Shown here piece by piece: positions 37,468 through 48,478 of a DNA stretch of 64,000 bases. Both the position numbers and the translations under genes were made by a program. Position 1 is the first letter of the stretch, and every line of letters starts with the position of its first letter. The DNA lies in contig NZ_JALJRZ010000001.1 in NCBI RefSeq assembly GCF_024519435.1, forward strand, positions 434,001 through 498,000, written 5' to 3'. This DNA comes from Terrabacter sp. Ter38 (GTDB taxonomy: Bacteria > Actinomycetota > Actinomycetes > Actinomycetales > Dermatophilaceae). The notes beneath the pieces were generated by a model. That model saw only the letters and a program-made list of their open reading frames with translations. It did not search any database and was not told the origin of the DNA.

Positions 37468-39113
37468 TGAGCGACACCGTCAGTGGGCTGCTCACGATCG
37501 CCGTCCTCGTCGCCGCCCTCGCCGCCGCCCACGTGCCCCTCGGGTCGTGGATGGCGAGGGTCTTCACCGACGCGCGCCACTGGCGGGTCGAGCGCCTCGT
37601 CTACCGCCTGTGCCGTGTCGACCCGTCGTCGGAGCAGCGCTGGAGCACGTATGCCGTCGCCGTCCTCGGCTTCTCCGTCGTGGGGGTCGTCCTGCTCTTC
37701 ACGCTCATCGCCCTGCAGGGTGTCCTGCCGTTCGCGCGCGGGGCGACGATGAACCTCGACACCGCGCTCAACACGGCCGTCTCGTTCGTGACGAACACGA
37801 ACTGGCAGTCGTATGCCGGTGAGTCCGGCACGTCCCCGCTCGTCCAGACGCTCGGACTGACCGTCCAGAACTTCGTCTCCCCGGCCGTGGGCCTCGCGGT
37901 GGCCGTGGCGCTCGTGCGCGGCCTCGCGCGCTCGAGCGGGGCCGAGATCGGCAACTTCTGGGTCGACCTCGTCCGCGGCACCGTGCGCGTGCTGCTGCCG
38001 CTCGCCGTCGTCGGTGCGGTCGTCCTGCTGCTCGGCGGCGTCATCCAGAACCTCGCGTCGCCGACGGAGGTCACGACCCTCTCCGGCGGGTCGCAGGTCA
38101 TCCAGGGTGGCCTCGTCGCGTCGCAGGAGGCCGTCAAGGAGCTCGGCACGAACGGCGGTGGCTACTTCAACGCCAACTCGGCCCACCCCTTCGAGAACCC
38201 CACCGCCTTCACCAACCTCGTCGAGATCTTCCTGCTGCTCGTCATCCCGTTCTCGCTGCCGCGGACCTACGGGATCCTCGTCGGCGACCGCCGGCAGGGC
38301 TGGACGGTGCTCGGCTTCATGGCCACCCTCTGGGGGCTCATGGTGGCCGCCGTGACGTGGGCCGAGGTCAGCGCGGCGAGCGGCCCGCTCGGCGGCCTCG
38401 AGGGCAAGGAGGTGCGTTTCGGCGTCTGGCCGTCCGCCCTCTTCGCGGCGAGCACGACCGGCACGTCGACCGGCGCCGTCAACTCGATGCACGAGAGCTA
38501 CAGCGCCCTCGGCGGAGGCGGCGCACTCTTCTCGATCCTCCTCGGCGAGGTCTCCCCCGGTGGCGTCGGCTCCGGGCTCTACGGCGCGCTGCTGCTGGCC
38601 GTGCTGACCGTCTTCATCGCGGGCCTCATGGTCGGGCGCACTCCCGAGCTGCTCGGCAAGCAGGTCGGTCGCCGAGAGATCACCCTGGTCGCGCTGGCCC
38701 TGCTCGTCATGCCGTCGCTCGTGCTCGTCTTCACGGGCATCGGCATGGTTGCGCCCCTGGTGTCGTCGCAGATGCTCGCGAGCGGCCCGCACGGGCTCAC
38801 CGAGGTGATGTACGCGTACGCCTCCGCCGCCAACAACAACGGCAGCGCGTTCGCCGGCTTCTCGGCCGACACGCCGTACACGAACCTCACCCTCGCCCTG
38901 TGCATGTTCCTCGGCCGCTTCGTGCCGATCGTCCTCGTGCTCGCCCTGGCCGGTTCCCTGGTGGCGCAACGACGTCGGCCGGTCAACGCCGGCACCCTCC
39001 CCACCCACACACCCACGTTCGCGGGCCTCTTCGTCGGAGTGGCGATCATCGTCGCGGGACTCACGTTCTTCCCGGCACTGGCCCTCGGTCCCCTCGCGGA
39101 GGCACTGTCATGA
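37467..39113 (+). CDS. kdpA: Potassium-transporting ATPase subunit A
   Basis: The 548-residue KdpA is the channel-like subunit, with ten or more helices and the four quasi-repeated pore loops. Visible pore motifs include [55 protein letters not shown] and [14 protein letters not shown]. It selects potassium at micromolar levels. It overlaps kdpF and kdpB by a few nt, so the operon is tightly coupled. It has two GTATGCCG octamers within its first 350 nt. Confidence 0.98.
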   Translation: MSDTVSGLLTIAVLVAALAAAHVPLGSWMARVFTDARHWRVERLVYRLCRVDPSSEQRWSTYAVAVLGFSVVGVVLLFTLIALQGVLPFARGATMNLDTALNTAVSFVTNTNWQSYAGESGTSPLVQTLGLTVQNFVSPAVGLAVAVALVRGLARSSGAEIGNFWVDLVRGTVRVLLPLAVVGAVVLLLGGVIQNLASPTEVTTLSGGSQVIQGGLVASQEAVKELGTNGGGYFNANSAHPFENPTAFTNLVEIFLLLVIPFSLPRTYGILVGDRRQGWTVLGFMATLWGLMVAAVTWAEVSAASGPLGGLEGKEVRFGVWPSALFAASTTGTSTGAVNSMHESYSALGGGGALFSILLGEVSPGGVGSGLYGALLLAVLTVFIAGLMVGRTPELLGKQVGRREITLVALALLVMPSLVLVFTGIGMVAPLVSSQMLASGPHGLTEVMYAYASAANNNGSAFAGFSADTPYTNLTLALCMFLGRFVPIVLVLALAGSLVAQRRRPVNAGTLPTHTPTFAGLFVGVAIIVAGLTFFPALALGPLAEALS

Positions 39114-41278
39114 CCCCGTCCCCGACGACGACCCCGTCGTCCCCCGACGCCACTGCCCCGCATGTCGGCGGCGCCCACGGCGGCTCGACCCACCGACGCG
39201 GGGACTCCGTCCGCGAGACGTCCCTCATCAGGTCGGGAAAGGCGCTGTCGCTCGGCACGCTCGCGCGCCAGCTGGTCGCGACCTTCCCCGAGGCCGTGCG
39301 CAAGCTGGACCCGCGTCACGTGTGGCACAGCCCCGTCGTCTTCGTCGTGTGGATCGGGTCGCTCCTGACCACGGTCGACGCCGTCGTCGACCCTTCGTGG
39401 TTCGCGTGGAGCATCACCGTGTGGCTGTGGGCCACGGTGCTCTTCGCCAACATGGCGGAGGCCGTCGCCGAGGGCCGTGGCAAGGCGCAGGCGGCCACCC
39501 TGCGCGCCACCCGGACCACGACGACCGCGCAGCGCCGGCGCGCCGACGGCTCCGTCGAGGCCGTGGCTGCCTCCGACCTCACGATCGGCGACGTCGTCGT
39601 CGTGCGTCCAGGCGAGGTCATCCCCGGCGACGGGGACGTCGTCGAGGGCATGGCCACCGTCGACGAGTCGGCGATCACCGGTGAGTCCGCTCCCGTCATC
39701 CGTGAGTCCGGTGGCGACCGCTGCGCCGTCACGGGTGGCACGACGGTGCTCTCCGACGGCATCACCGTGAGCATCACCACCCGCCCCGGCGAGACGTTCA
39801 TCGACCGGATGATCGCCCTCGTCGAGGGCGCCGCCCGGCAGAAGACGCCGAACGAGATCGCCCTGACGATCCTGCTCACGACCCTGACGATCATCTTCGT
39901 CCTGGCCGTCATGGCCATCCAGCCGCTCGCGATCTACTCCGGCCAGGAGCAGTCGGTCGTCGTCCTCGTCGCCCTGCTCGTCTGCCTCATCCCGACGACC
40001 ATCGGGGCCCTGCTCTCGGCCATCGGCATCGCCGGCATGGACCGTCTCGTGCAGCACAACGTCCTGGCCATGTCGGGACGGGCCGTGGAGGCGGCCGGTG
40101 ACGTGTCGACCCTCCTGCTCGACAAGACGGGCACCATCACCTTCGGCAACCGGCGCGCCAGCGAGCTGCTCGCGGCGCCCGGGCTTCCCGGCGTGGAGGT
40201 CACCGAGGCGGCATACCTCGCGTCACTGGCCGACGAGACGCCCGAGGGGCGCTCGATCGTCGAGCTGGCCGGGCGTGGACTGGCCGACGAGACGCGTGCC
40301 CGCCTCGACGGAGTCCGGCGCGAGGGTGCCGTGTTGGTGGAGTTCACCGCCCACACCCGCATGTCGGGGATCGACCTGCAGGACGGCACGGCCGTGCGCA
40401 AGGGCGCCTCCGATGCCGTGTGCCGCTGGGCTTCCGACCACGGGGGTGGCGTCCCGTCCGGGGTGCTCACCGAGGTCGCCGGGATCGCCAGCTCAGGCGG
40501 CACCCCTCTGGTCGTCGCGTCGATGCAGCCCGGCGAGCCGGCCCGGGTGCTCGGCGTCATCCACCTCAAGGACGTCGTCAAGCCCGGCATGAAGGAGCGC
40601 TTCGCCCAGCTGCGCGCGATGGGCATCCGGACCGTCATGATCACCGGCGACAACCCGCTCACGGCACAGTCGATCGCGGCCGAGGCCGGCGTCGACGACT
40701 TCCTCGCGGAGGCGACGCCCGAGGACAAGATGGCGCTCATCAAGAAGGAGCAGGCGGGCGGTCGGCTCGTCGCGATGACGGGTGACGGCACGAACGACGC
40801 CCCCGCGCTGGCGCAGTCCGACGTCGGCGTGGCGATGAACACCGGCACCTCTGCGGCGAAGGAGGCGGCCAACATGGTCGACCTCGACTCGGACCCTACG
40901 AAGCTCATCGACATCGTCTCGATCGGCAAGCAGCTGCTCATCACACGGGGTGCCCTGACGACGTTCTCGATCGCCAACGACATCGCGAAGTACTTCGCGA
41001 TCATCCCGGCGATGTTCGTCGTGCTGTTCCCCGGCCTCGACGCGCTCAACATCATGGGCCTCTCGACGCCGAAGTCGGCGATGCTGTCGGCCGTCATCTT
41101 CAACGCTCTCATCATCGTCGCGCTGATCCCCTTGTCGCTGAGGGGCGTTCGCTACCGGCCATCCGGCAGCACCGCCCTGCTTCGACGCAACATCCTCGTC
41201 TACGGCCTCGGGGGCGTGATCGCCCCCTTCATCGGCATCAAGCTGATCGACCTCGTCGTGAGCCACCTCCCGCTGTGA
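39110..41278 (+). CDS. kdpB: Potassium-transporting ATPase subunit B
   Basis: The 722-residue P-type ATPase has the phosphorylation site [13 protein letters not shown] (Asp near residue 338), TGES in [31 protein letters not shown] and membrane helices. It hydrolyses ATP to drive potassium through KdpA. The N-terminus has a ~40-residue serine/threonine/histidine-rich extension before [10 protein letters not shown]. It begins inside kdpA (ATGA) and its end overlaps kdpC. Confidence 0.98.
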   Translation: MTPSPTTTPSSPDATAPHVGGAHGGSTHRRGDSVRETSLIRSGKALSLGTLARQLVATFPEAVRKLDPRHVWHSPVVFVVWIGSLLTTVDAVVDPSWFAWSITVWLWATVLFANMAEAVAEGRGKAQAATLRATRTTTTAQRRRADGSVEAVAASDLTIGDVVVVRPGEVIPGDGDVVEGMATVDESAITGESAPVIRESGGDRCAVTGGTTVLSDGITVSITTRPGETFIDRMIALVEGAARQKTPNEIALTILLTTLTIIFVLAVMAIQPLAIYSGQEQSVVVLVALLVCLIPTTIGALLSAIGIAGMDRLVQHNVLAMSGRAVEAAGDVSTLLLDKTGTITFGNRRASELLAAPGLPGVEVTEAAYLASLADETPEGRSIVELAGRGLADETRARLDGVRREGAVLVEFTAHTRMSGIDLQDGTAVRKGASDAVCRWASDHGGGVPSGVLTEVAGIASSGGTPLVVASMQPGEPARVLGVIHLKDVVKPGMKERFAQLRAMGIRTVMITGDNPLTAQSIAAEAGVDDFLAEATPEDKMALIKKEQAGGRLVAMTGDGTNDAPALAQSDVGVAMNTGTSAAKEAANMVDLDSDPTKLIDIVSIGKQLLITRGALTTFSIANDIAKYFAIIPAMFVVLFPGLDALNIMGLSTPKSAMLSAVIFNALIIVALIPLSLRGVRYRPSGSTALLRRNILVYGLGGVIAPFIGIKLIDLVVSHLPL

Positions 41279-41871
41279 ACAGGAATGATGTGAGACTCGT
41301 GAACACCGTCATCAGGCAGTCCGTCGCCGGCCTCCGGGCCATGCTCGTCCTCACCGTGCTGCTAGGCGTGCTCTACCCCGCGGTCGTGTGGGGCGTCGGC
41401 CAGGTCGTGGCTCGCGACCAGGCCGCCGGGTCCCCCGTGTCGTTCGGCGGGAAGGTCGTCGGGTCGAGCCTCCTCGGCCAGCAGTGGCAGGGGGACGAGT
41501 GGTTCCACGGTCGCCCCTCGGCCAGCGACTACGCCGGGGACACGAGCGGTGGAACCAACCTCGGGCCCGGTGCTGACCTCGACGCCGAGGTCAGCACGCG
41601 CGCTGCAGCAGCGGGTCTCGACCCATCGACCGCTCCCGCCGACGCACTGACCGCATCGGGCAGCGGGCTGGACCCCCACATCACCCCGGCCTATGCCGCG
41701 GCGCAGGTCGAGCGGGTCGCCGCAGCCCGTGGCCTCGACGTCGGGCAGGTGCGATCGCTCGTCGTCTCGCAGACACAGGACCGCTCGGTCGGCTTCCTCG
41801 GACAGCCGCGCGTCGACGTCCTCGAGCTCAACGTCGCGCTCGCGCGCCTCACGGCGCCGAGTGCGGGGTGA
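41275..41871 (+). CDS. kdpC: Potassium-transporting ATPase subunit C
   Basis: The 198-residue KdpC has one N-terminal helix ([25 protein letters not shown]) and the outside domain with [23 protein letters not shown] and [17 protein letters not shown]. It assists KdpB in coupling. The GTG at 41275 overlaps the kdpB stop (GTGA). Two later GTGs (41290, 41299) are possible starts, the first with AGGA upstream. Confidence 0.95.
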   Translation: MNRNDVRLVNTVIRQSVAGLRAMLVLTVLLGVLYPAVVWGVGQVVARDQAAGSPVSFGGKVVGSSLLGQQWQGDEWFHGRPSASDYAGDTSGGTNLGPGADLDAEVSTRAAAAGLDPSTAPADALTASGSGLDPHITPAYAAAQVERVAAARGLDVGQVRSLVVSQTQDRSVGFLGQPRVDVLELNVALARLTAPSAG

Positions 41872-41888
41872 CCTGAGAGGATCGACGC

Positions 41889-44537
41889 ATGGGGCGTGGG
41901 TCGCTGCGGATCTATCTCGGGGCAGCGCCGGGAGTCGGCAAGACCGTGGCGATGCTGGATGAGGCGCACCGGCGCCTCTCGCGGGGCACGGACGTCGTCG
42001 TCGGCTACGTCGAGACGCACGGGCGGCCCCACACGGCGGCCATGCTCGACGGGCTCGAGGTCCTCCCCCGTCGCACGGTCGAGTACCGCGGCAGCCGCCT
42101 CACCGAGCTCGACGTCGCCGCTGTCCTCGCCCGCCGACCTCACGTGGTCCTCGTCGACGAGCTCGCCCACACCAACGTCCCCGGATCGCCCGCCGCGTCG
42201 GGGGACGGCGACGCGTCGGATGACCGGCACGGGAAGCGCTGGCAGGACGTCGAGGAGATCCTCGAGGCCGGGATCGACGTCATCTCGACCGTCAACATCC
42301 AGCACCTCGAGTCACTCAACGACGTCGTCGAGTCGATCACGGGCATCCGCCAGCAGGAGACCGTCCCCGACGAGGTCGTGCGCCGGGCCGACCAGGTGGA
42401 GCTCGTGGACATGTCACCCGAGGCGCTGCGCCGTCGGATGGCGCACGGCAACATCTACGGGCCCGACAAGGTCGATGCCGCCCTCGCCAACTACTTCCGC
42501 ACCGGCAACCTCTCCGCGCTGCGCGAGATCGCGCTGCTGTGGCTCGCGGACCGGGTCGACGAGGCGCTCGAACGCTACCGGGCCGACCAGGGCATCAGCG
42601 AGCAGTGGCCCACTCGCGAACGCGTCGTCGTGGCGCTCACCGGGGGCGCCGGCAGCGAGACGCTGCTCCGACGTGGTGCCCGCATCGCCACCCGGGCGGC
42701 CGGCGGTGACCTCATCGCCTGTCACGTTCGGTCGTCCGAGGGCCTCACGTCGACCGACCCTGCCGTGCTGGTCCGTCTGCGCCAGCTGGCTCGCGACCTC
42801 GGGGCGGAGTTCCAGGACGTCTCGGGCCCGGACGTCGCCGAGGCGATCCTCGACCACGCCCGCGGCGTCAACGCGACGCAGATCGTCGTCGGCGTCAGCC
42901 GGCGAGGCAGGTGGCAGCAGATCCTGCGTCCGAGCATCGCCTCCGAGGTCGCCGACGGCTCGGGCGACATCGACGTCCACCTCGTCCCCCACGAAGGGTC
43001 GAAGGTCGCCAGCCGTCGCCGGAACGCCACTGGCCTGCCCGCCCGCCGGGTGCTCGGCGGGATGCTGTTCGCTGTCGTGGCCCTCGTCGGCCTGACCGCC
43101 GTGCTCGTCGCGACCCAAGAAGGGCACACCCTGTCGCTCGACCTGCTCCTCTACCTCGCGCTGACCGTCGTCTGCGCGCTCGTCGGCGGCATCTGGCCCG
43201 CGCTCTTCTGCGCCGTCGTCGGGTCGCTCGTCGTCAACTGGTTCTTCACCGAGCCCCACGGCACCCTGACGATCAGTGACCCACCCAACGCCCTGGCGCT
43301 CGCCGTCTTCGTGCTCGTGGCCACGGCCGTGTCGTCCGTCGTCAACGTCGCCGCCCGCCGCACCGAACAGGCGATCTCGGCCGAGCGCGAGTCGTCGGCG
43401 CTCGCCGCGATGAGCCGTGACCTGCTCGCGGAGCCGCGCCCGCTGCCCGCCCTGCTCGACCGGGCCCGCGACGACCTGGGCATGCGGGCCGCCGTGCTCG
43501 CCGAGATGCATGCTGACAGGCCCTCGACCGTCGTCGCCTCGACCGACCCGAACCTGCCGGCCGGTGGCGTGCTGCCGCCCGGCGGCGCGTGGTCGCTCGA
43601 CGTGACGGTCGACGACGGCGTGCACCTGCTGCTCGACGGACCGCCCGTGGCGGCAGAGGACCAGCGCGTCGTCAACGCGTATGCCGCCCACGCCGCGATC
43701 CTGCACGGCCGCGAGCAGCTCGTCCGGGCTGCCCGCGAGGCGGCCGGGCTCGCCCGCGACAACGCCGCGCGCACGACGCTGCTGGCCGCCGTCTCGCACG
43801 ACCTCCGCACGCCCCTCGCGAGCATCAAGGCCGGCGTCTCGACCCTGCGCCAGTCCGGTCTCGACCTGACCGCCGACGACGAGGCGGAGCTGCTCGAGTC
43901 GATCGAGGAGAGCGCGGACCGCCTCGACGCCCTCATCGGCAACCTCCTCGACCTGTCCCGGCTGGAGACCGGTGCCGTGCGCGCGCACCACCACTCGATC
44001 GACCTGCTCGACGCCGTCGTCTCGACGGTGCGCACCACCTCCGCCCCGCAGCGCGTCGAGGTCGACCTCGAGCCGGACCTCCCCCTCGTCCGCACCGACC
44101 TCGGGCTGCTCGACCGGGTGCTCGCCAACGTCGTCGAGAACGCCCTGAGGCACAGCGGCGACGCAGAGGTCCGCATCACGGCGGGTCGCATCGGAGACAC
44201 GGTGCAGCTGCGGGTCATCGACCGCGGACCGGGCGTGTCCGACGCCGACAAGGAGCGGATCTTCGCCGCGTTCCAGCGCGCCGGGGATGCCCCGCAGGGC
44301 GACGGTCTCGGCCTCGGGCTGGCCGTCGCCCGGGGGCTGATGACCGTGCTGGGCGGCTCCCTCGAGCCGGAGGACACCCCGGGTGGTGGGCTCACCATGG
44401 TCGTCGAGCTGCCGCTCACTCCGGTCCGGCAGACCCCGACCGGCCCCTCGGTTCGAGGTGATGGCGACACCGACGTGGCCGACGGCATCTCCTCGAACGC
44501 GCCGACGGAGCCGGCCGACACGAAGGAGGACGCGTGA
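41889..44537 (+). CDS. kdpD: Sensor histidine kinase KdpD
   Basis: The 882-residue protein is full-length KdpD. It has the N-terminal KdpD domain with the P-loop GAAPGVGKT at residues 11-19, a USP-like domain (VVVALTGGAGSETLLRR), four membrane helices around residues 385-500, a GAF-like region and a HisKA/HATPase_c kinase with SHDLRTPLASIKAG (His near 637) and VENALRHSGDAEV. It senses low potassium or turgor and phosphorylates KdpE. GAGAGG is ~9 nt before the ATG, and the gene starts 17 bp after kdpC. Confidence 0.97.
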   Translation: MGRGSLRIYLGAAPGVGKTVAMLDEAHRRLSRGTDVVVGYVETHGRPHTAAMLDGLEVLPRRTVEYRGSRLTELDVAAVLARRPHVVLVDELAHTNVPGSPAASGDGDASDDRHGKRWQDVEEILEAGIDVISTVNIQHLESLNDVVESITGIRQQETVPDEVVRRADQVELVDMSPEALRRRMAHGNIYGPDKVDAALANYFRTGNLSALREIALLWLADRVDEALERYRADQGISEQWPTRERVVVALTGGAGSETLLRRGARIATRAAGGDLIACHVRSSEGLTSTDPAVLVRLRQLARDLGAEFQDVSGPDVAEAILDHARGVNATQIVVGVSRRGRWQQILRPSIASEVADGSGDIDVHLVPHEGSKVASRRRNATGLPARRVLGGMLFAVVALVGLTAVLVATQEGHTLSLDLLLYLALTVVCALVGGIWPALFCAVVGSLVVNWFFTEPHGTLTISDPPNALALAVFVLVATAVSSVVNVAARRTEQAISAERESSALAAMSRDLLAEPRPLPALLDRARDDLGMRAAVLAEMHADRPSTVVASTDPNLPAGGVLPPGGAWSLDVTVDDGVHLLLDGPPVAAEDQRVVNAYAAHAAILHGREQLVRAAREAAGLARDNAARTTLLAAVSHDLRTPLASIKAGVSTLRQSGLDLTADDEAELLESIEESADRLDALIGNLLDLSRLETGAVRAHHHSIDLLDAVVSTVRTTSAPQRVEVDLEPDLPLVRTDLGLLDRVLANVVENALRHSGDAEVRITAGRIGDTVQLRVIDRGPGVSDADKERIFAAFQRAGDAPQGDGLGLGLAVARGLMTVLGGSLEPEDTPGGGLTMVVELPLTPVRQTPTGPSVRGDGDTDVADGISSNAPTEPADTKEDA

Positions 44538-45211
44538 CCCGAGTGCTCGTCGTCGACGACGACCCGCGGCTGCAACGCACCCTGACGATCGCGCTGCGGG
44601 CCCATGGCAACGAGGTCGTCACGGCCGCCGACGGTCGCACCGCGGTGCAGTCGGTGCTCGAGGACGCACCCGATGTCGTCATCCTCGACCTCGGGCTGCC
44701 CGACCTCGACGGCACCGAGGTGTTGCGCCGCATCCGCGCCGCGTCGGTCGTCCCCGTCATCGTCCTGTCGGCGCGGCACGAGTCCGACGACAAGATCGAG
44801 GCGCTCGACCTCGGTGCCGACGACTACGTCACGAAGCCCTTCGGCGTCGAGGAGCTCCTTGCCCGGGTGCGCGCGGCCGTGCGCCGCGGCGGTGACCTCG
44901 GCCGACACCTCGGCCCGATCGTCACCGACCACTTCGTCCTCGACTTCGCCGAGCGGAGGGCGACCGTCGAGGGCGAGGACGTCCGGCTCACGCCCACCGA
45001 GTGGCGGGTGCTCGAGGCGTTGTGCCGCGAGCCCGGTCACCTCGTCCAGCAGCAGGACCTGCTCCGAGCGGTCTGGGGCCCGTCCTACGGTCGCGAGTCC
45101 AACTACCTGCGCGTCTACGCCAACCAGCTGCGCCGCAAGCTCGAGCCCGACCCGGCGAACCCGCGTCACCTCGTCACCGAGCCTGGCCTCGGCTACCGCT
45201 TCAACCCCTGA
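44534..45211 (+). CDS. kdpE: Response regulator KdpE
   Basis: The 225-residue OmpR-family regulator has a receiver domain with VVDDDPR, phospho-acceptor Asp52 (VVILDLGLP) and LGADDYVTKPFG, and a winged-helix domain with LTPTEWRVLEALCREPGHLV and YLRVYANQLRRKLEPDP. It activates kdpFABC. The GTG overlaps the kdpD stop (GTGA) with GGAGG just upstream. The likely target is the repeat array at 37304-37342. Confidence 0.97.
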   Translation: MTRVLVVDDDPRLQRTLTIALRAHGNEVVTAADGRTAVQSVLEDAPDVVILDLGLPDLDGTEVLRRIRAASVVPVIVLSARHESDDKIEALDLGADDYVTKPFGVEELLARVRAAVRRGGDLGRHLGPIVTDHFVLDFAERRATVEGEDVRLTPTEWRVLEALCREPGHLVQQQDLLRAVWGPSYGRESNYLRVYANQLRRKLEPDPANPRHLVTEPGLGYRFNP

Positions 45212-45226
45212 CCCCACCTCCACACC

Positions 45227-45338
45227 GTCGAGGGGCCACGTCCTGCCGTCTCCCGCGCGTCGAGAGGCACTTTCGTACGCGGCGAGTCGTGGCCTCTCGA
45301 CGGTTGCCTCAGGGCGAGTCGTGGCCTCTCGACGGTTG
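45227..45338. repeat. Intergenic repeat cluster with hairpins between kdpE and ftsK
   Basis: Two identical 26-bp direct repeats (45281-45306 and 45313-45338, each starting GGCGAGTCGTGG and ending CGACGGTTG) follow two left-hand arms, GTCGAGGGGCCAC (45227-45239) and GTCGAGAGGCAC (45259-45270). The left arms are complementary to GTGGCCTCTCGAC within each direct repeat. So several alternative stem-loops can form. It separates two convergent genes and should stop transcription both ways. It looks like a partly duplicated palindromic intergenic repeat. Confidence 0.75.
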
Positions 45339-45345
45339 AGAGGGG

Positions 45346-48276
45346 TCAGTAGCGCTCGCGGGGGCCGCGATCGGTGAGGTTCCAGGCGTCCTCGGACTCC
45401 TCGTCCTCCTCGTCGACGGTGCGCGTCATGTCGCCCGGCGTCCACCGGGTCGTCGGCACCGCGGTCGTCTCGTCCTCGTGGGCGCGCTGCTCGCCCCGCT
45501 CGGCGACGAGCGCGGCCGTGCGCTGGGGCGCGGCCGCCTCGGGGTCGTCGGTGTAGCCCGCCGACATGTCCGGGGGCTCCACGTCGACGGCAGGTGCGGC
45601 ATACGGCTCGGCGGGCTCGATGATCCCGGCGAGCTCGTCGGCGTCGACGGGCTCGTTGGGGTGCGGCACGTCCTCGCCGCGCAACAGCGCGAGCGTCTGC
45701 TCGAGGTCGTCCGGGCGCACGAGCACGTCGCGGGCCTTGGACCCCTCGCTCGGGCCGACGACGCCGCGCGACTCGAGCAGGTCCATGAGCCGCCCCGCCT
45801 TCGCGAAGCCCACGCGCAGCTTGCGCTGGAGCATCGACGTCGAGCCGAACTGGGTCGTGACGACGAGCTCTGTGGCCTGGAGCAGCACGTCGAGGTCGTC
45901 GCCGATGTCGTCGTCGATCTGCTTCTTGGGCGCCGCGACGGTGACGTTCTCGACGTAGTTGGGCTTGAGCTGGGTCGTGACGAACTTGACGACCTCGTGG
46001 ATCTCGGACTCGTTGACCCACGCGCCCTGGACACGCATCGGCTTGCTCGCGCCCATCGGCAGGAAGAGCGCGTCACCCTGGCCGATGAGCTTCTCGGCCC
46101 CGGGCTGGTCGAGCACGACGCGGGAGTCCGCGAGCGAGGACGTCGCGAAGGCCATGCGCGAGGGGACGTTGGCCTTGATGAGGCCCGTGACGACGTCGAC
46201 CGACGGACGCTGCGTCGCGAGGACGAGGTGGATGCCGGCGGCGCGCGCGAGCTGGGTGATGCGCACCACCGACTCCTCGACATCGCGCGGGGCGACCATC
46301 ATGAGGTCAGCAAGCTCGTCGACGACGACGAGGAGGTACGGGTAGGTCGTGATCTGGCGCTCCGAGCCCGGCAGCGGCTTGACCTTGCCGGCACGGACCG
46401 CCTTGTTGAAGTCGTCGACGTGCTTGAAGCCGAAGGCCGCCAGGTCGTCGTAGCGCTGGTCCATCTCCTTGACGACCCAGGCGAGGGCCTCGGCAGCCTT
46501 CTTCGGGTTCGTGATGATCGGCGTGATGAGGTGCGGGATGCCTTCGTAGGCCGTCAGCTCGACGCGCTTCGGGTCGACGAGGATCATCCGGACCTCCTCG
46601 GGCGTCGAGCGCATGAGGATCGAGGTGATCATCGAGTTGACGAAGCTCGACTTACCGGAACCGGTGGCGCCGGCGACGAGCAGGTGGGGCATCTTCGCGA
46701 GGTTGGCGATGACGTAGGCGCCCTCGACGTCCTTGCCGACCCCCATGACCATCGGGTGCTCGTTGGTGCGGGCCGTGTTGCTGCGCAGCACGTCGCCGAG
46801 CGACACGTTCTCGCGGTCGAGGTTCGGGATCTCGATGCCGATGGCGGACTTGCCCGGGATGGGGCTGAGGATGCGCACGTCGGCCGAGGCGACGGCATAC
46901 GCGATGTTCTTGGAGAGCGCGGTGACGCGCTCGACCTTGGTGCCGGAGCCGAGCTCGACCTCGTAGCGCGTCACCGTCGGACCACGGGTGAACCCGGTGA
47001 CGGCGGCGTCGATGTCGAACTGGTCGAAGACGTTGGTCAGCGACTCGACGACGCGGTCGTTGGTCTCGCTGCGCGTCTTGTGCGGCGGGCCCGGCGTCAG
47101 CATCGAGTGGTCGGGCAGCTGGTAGGTGATGTCGCCGCCGAGGCTCAGCTGCTCGACACGAGCCGGCAGGTCGGACATGGGCGGCGGGATGAGCTCGGCC
47201 TTGGGACCGACCTTGCTCGTGTCGGGGGCGCCGAGGGTCTTGGGGTCGGTGGCGTCGATGACGCGCTCGGCGCCCTTCTCGCCGCCGGGGCGCGGAGCGA
47301 GCAGACCGGGGGGCGTCGGGCGCTTCTCGCCCGGTCGCAGCTGCGTCGTCGCTTCGTCCTCGAGCGCCTTCTGCGCGGCCTGGCGGAACGCCTCGTCACC
47401 GTCGCGGTCGGCGAGGTCGACGGCCTTGCGTCGCGCCCGCTTGACCGCGGCAGCGGGGGCGTCGAGCGTCTCGTCGGGCCGCTCGTCGACGTGGTCGCGG
47501 TCGATGACGAGGGCTCGCAGCTGCCGCAGGCGGGTCGGGATCATGTTGACCGGCGTCGCCGTGATGACGAGCAGGCCGAAGAGCCCCAGCAGGATGAGCA
47601 GGACGAGCGCGCCGTAGGTCGAGACGGCCGCCGCGAGGGGGCTCGACGCGAGGAAGCCGAGGATGCCGCCGGCGGCCCGCATGCCGTCGGCGCCGTCGGG
47701 CGGGTTGGGGATGCCGTCGGCGAGGTGCGAGAGGCCGCACGCGGCGAAGGTCAGCGCGATGGTGCCGACGACGATGCGGTTGGTCGCCGCGTCGTCCTGC
47801 GAGGCGCGCAGCATGCGCAGGCCGAGGGCGAGCAGCACGAGCGGGACGGCGTACGCGACGCGGCCGAAGGTGCCGGCGAAGACGGCGTGCACGACCTGAC
47901 CGAAGGTGCCGGAGACGCCCCACCACTCACGGGCGGCGACGACGACGGCGAGCGCGATGAGCGCGAAGCCGATGCCGTCGCGGCGGTGCTCCGGCTCGAG
48001 GTCGGCGGCGCTGTGGCCGACGCGGCGCACCGCTCCCCCCGCCATGTGCGAGACGCCCATCCACGTGTTGCGCATCGCCCCCAGCGGGAAGGGGAGGCCG
48101 CCGCCCCGCGTCTTGGACGCGGCCTTGGCGGCAGGCTTGCGGGCCGCGGGCTTGCGCTGCGCGGGCCGGCCACCCCGGGCTGCCGGAGGGCGCGACGAGG
48201 CGCTGCCCGCCGACCCCTTGGCGCGGGTGGCCGCGGCGGAGCTCGAGCGCTGGCTGGTGGACGGACGTGACGCCAT
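45346..48276 (-). CDS. ftsK: DNA translocase FtsK
   Basis: The 976-residue protein has an alanine-, arginine- and proline-rich start, four membrane helices in residues ~100-265, a linker, the alpha-beta motor with LLVAGATGSGKSSFVNSM (Walker A near residue 530), LLVVVDELADLMM (Walker B) and ATQRPSVDVVTG, and the DNA-reading gamma domain (ELVVTTQFGSTSMLQRKLRVGFAKAGRLMDLL). It moves the chromosome terminus through the closing septum. A further ~110 acidic residues follow gamma. The ATG at 48276 has TACGGT 6 nt upstream. It converges on kdpE. Confidence 0.97.
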   Translation of the reverse strand: MASRPSTSQRSSSAAATRAKGSAGSASSRPPAARGGRPAQRKPAARKPAAKAASKTRGGGLPFPLGAMRNTWMGVSHMAGGAVRRVGHSAADLEPEHRRDGIGFALIALAVVVAAREWWGVSGTFGQVVHAVFAGTFGRVAYAVPLVLLALGLRMLRASQDDAATNRIVVGTIALTFAACGLSHLADGIPNPPDGADGMRAAGGILGFLASSPLAAAVSTYGALVLLILLGLFGLLVITATPVNMIPTRLRQLRALVIDRDHVDERPDETLDAPAAAVKRARRKAVDLADRDGDEAFRQAAQKALEDEATTQLRPGEKRPTPPGLLAPRPGGEKGAERVIDATDPKTLGAPDTSKVGPKAELIPPPMSDLPARVEQLSLGGDITYQLPDHSMLTPGPPHKTRSETNDRVVESLTNVFDQFDIDAAVTGFTRGPTVTRYEVELGSGTKVERVTALSKNIAYAVASADVRILSPIPGKSAIGIEIPNLDRENVSLGDVLRSNTARTNEHPMVMGVGKDVEGAYVIANLAKMPHLLVAGATGSGKSSFVNSMITSILMRSTPEEVRMILVDPKRVELTAYEGIPHLITPIITNPKKAAEALAWVVKEMDQRYDDLAAFGFKHVDDFNKAVRAGKVKPLPGSERQITTYPYLLVVVDELADLMMVAPRDVEESVVRITQLARAAGIHLVLATQRPSVDVVTGLIKANVPSRMAFATSSLADSRVVLDQPGAEKLIGQGDALFLPMGASKPMRVQGAWVNESEIHEVVKFVTTQLKPNYVENVTVAAPKKQIDDDIGDDLDVLLQATELVVTTQFGSTSMLQRKLRVGFAKAGRLMDLLESRGVVGPSEGSKARDVLVRPDDLEQTLALLRGEDVPHPNEPVDADELAGIIEPAEPYAAPAVDVEPPDMSAGYTDDPEAAAPQRTAALVAERGEQRAHEDETTAVPTTRWTPGDMTRTVDEEDEESEDAWNLTDRGPRERY

Positions 48277-48282
48277 GCTGGC

Positions 48283-48288
48283 ACCGTA
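48283..48288 (-). promoter_or_regulatory. ftsK: -10 hexamer for a leaderless start (ftsK)
   Basis: TACGGT is followed by GCCAGC and the ATG on the minus strand, with no ribosome site. Confidence 0.5.
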
Positions 48289-48440
48289 CGTCAACGCACC
48301 CCTGAACTCACGCGTCACACGCGCAACAGGACTGACCAGTCGGACAGGTCGCGGCATGCCGTGGACGCACCGGTCGGCCGGGACGGGCCTCCCCTCGCCA
48401 CGGTCGGCGTCTCAGATCGCGACACCCACGGACCGACGGG

Positions 48441-48470
48441 TGGACAGGCGCCGACCGAGCCCTTTATCGT
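48441..48470 (+). promoter_or_regulatory. Promoter of the SAM-IV riboswitch transcript
   Basis: TGGACA (48441-48446), an 18-bp spacer and TATCGT (48465-48470) place the transcription start near 48477, directly at the first base of the riboswitch. Confidence 0.6.
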
Positions 48471-48478
48471 CGTGCGCA

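Noticed and set aside
43151-46021. 956-residue open frame opposite kdpD-kdpE, continuing into ftsK
   Set aside because: It spans the kdpE/ftsK intergenic repeats and part of ftsK out of frame; not a fusion gene.
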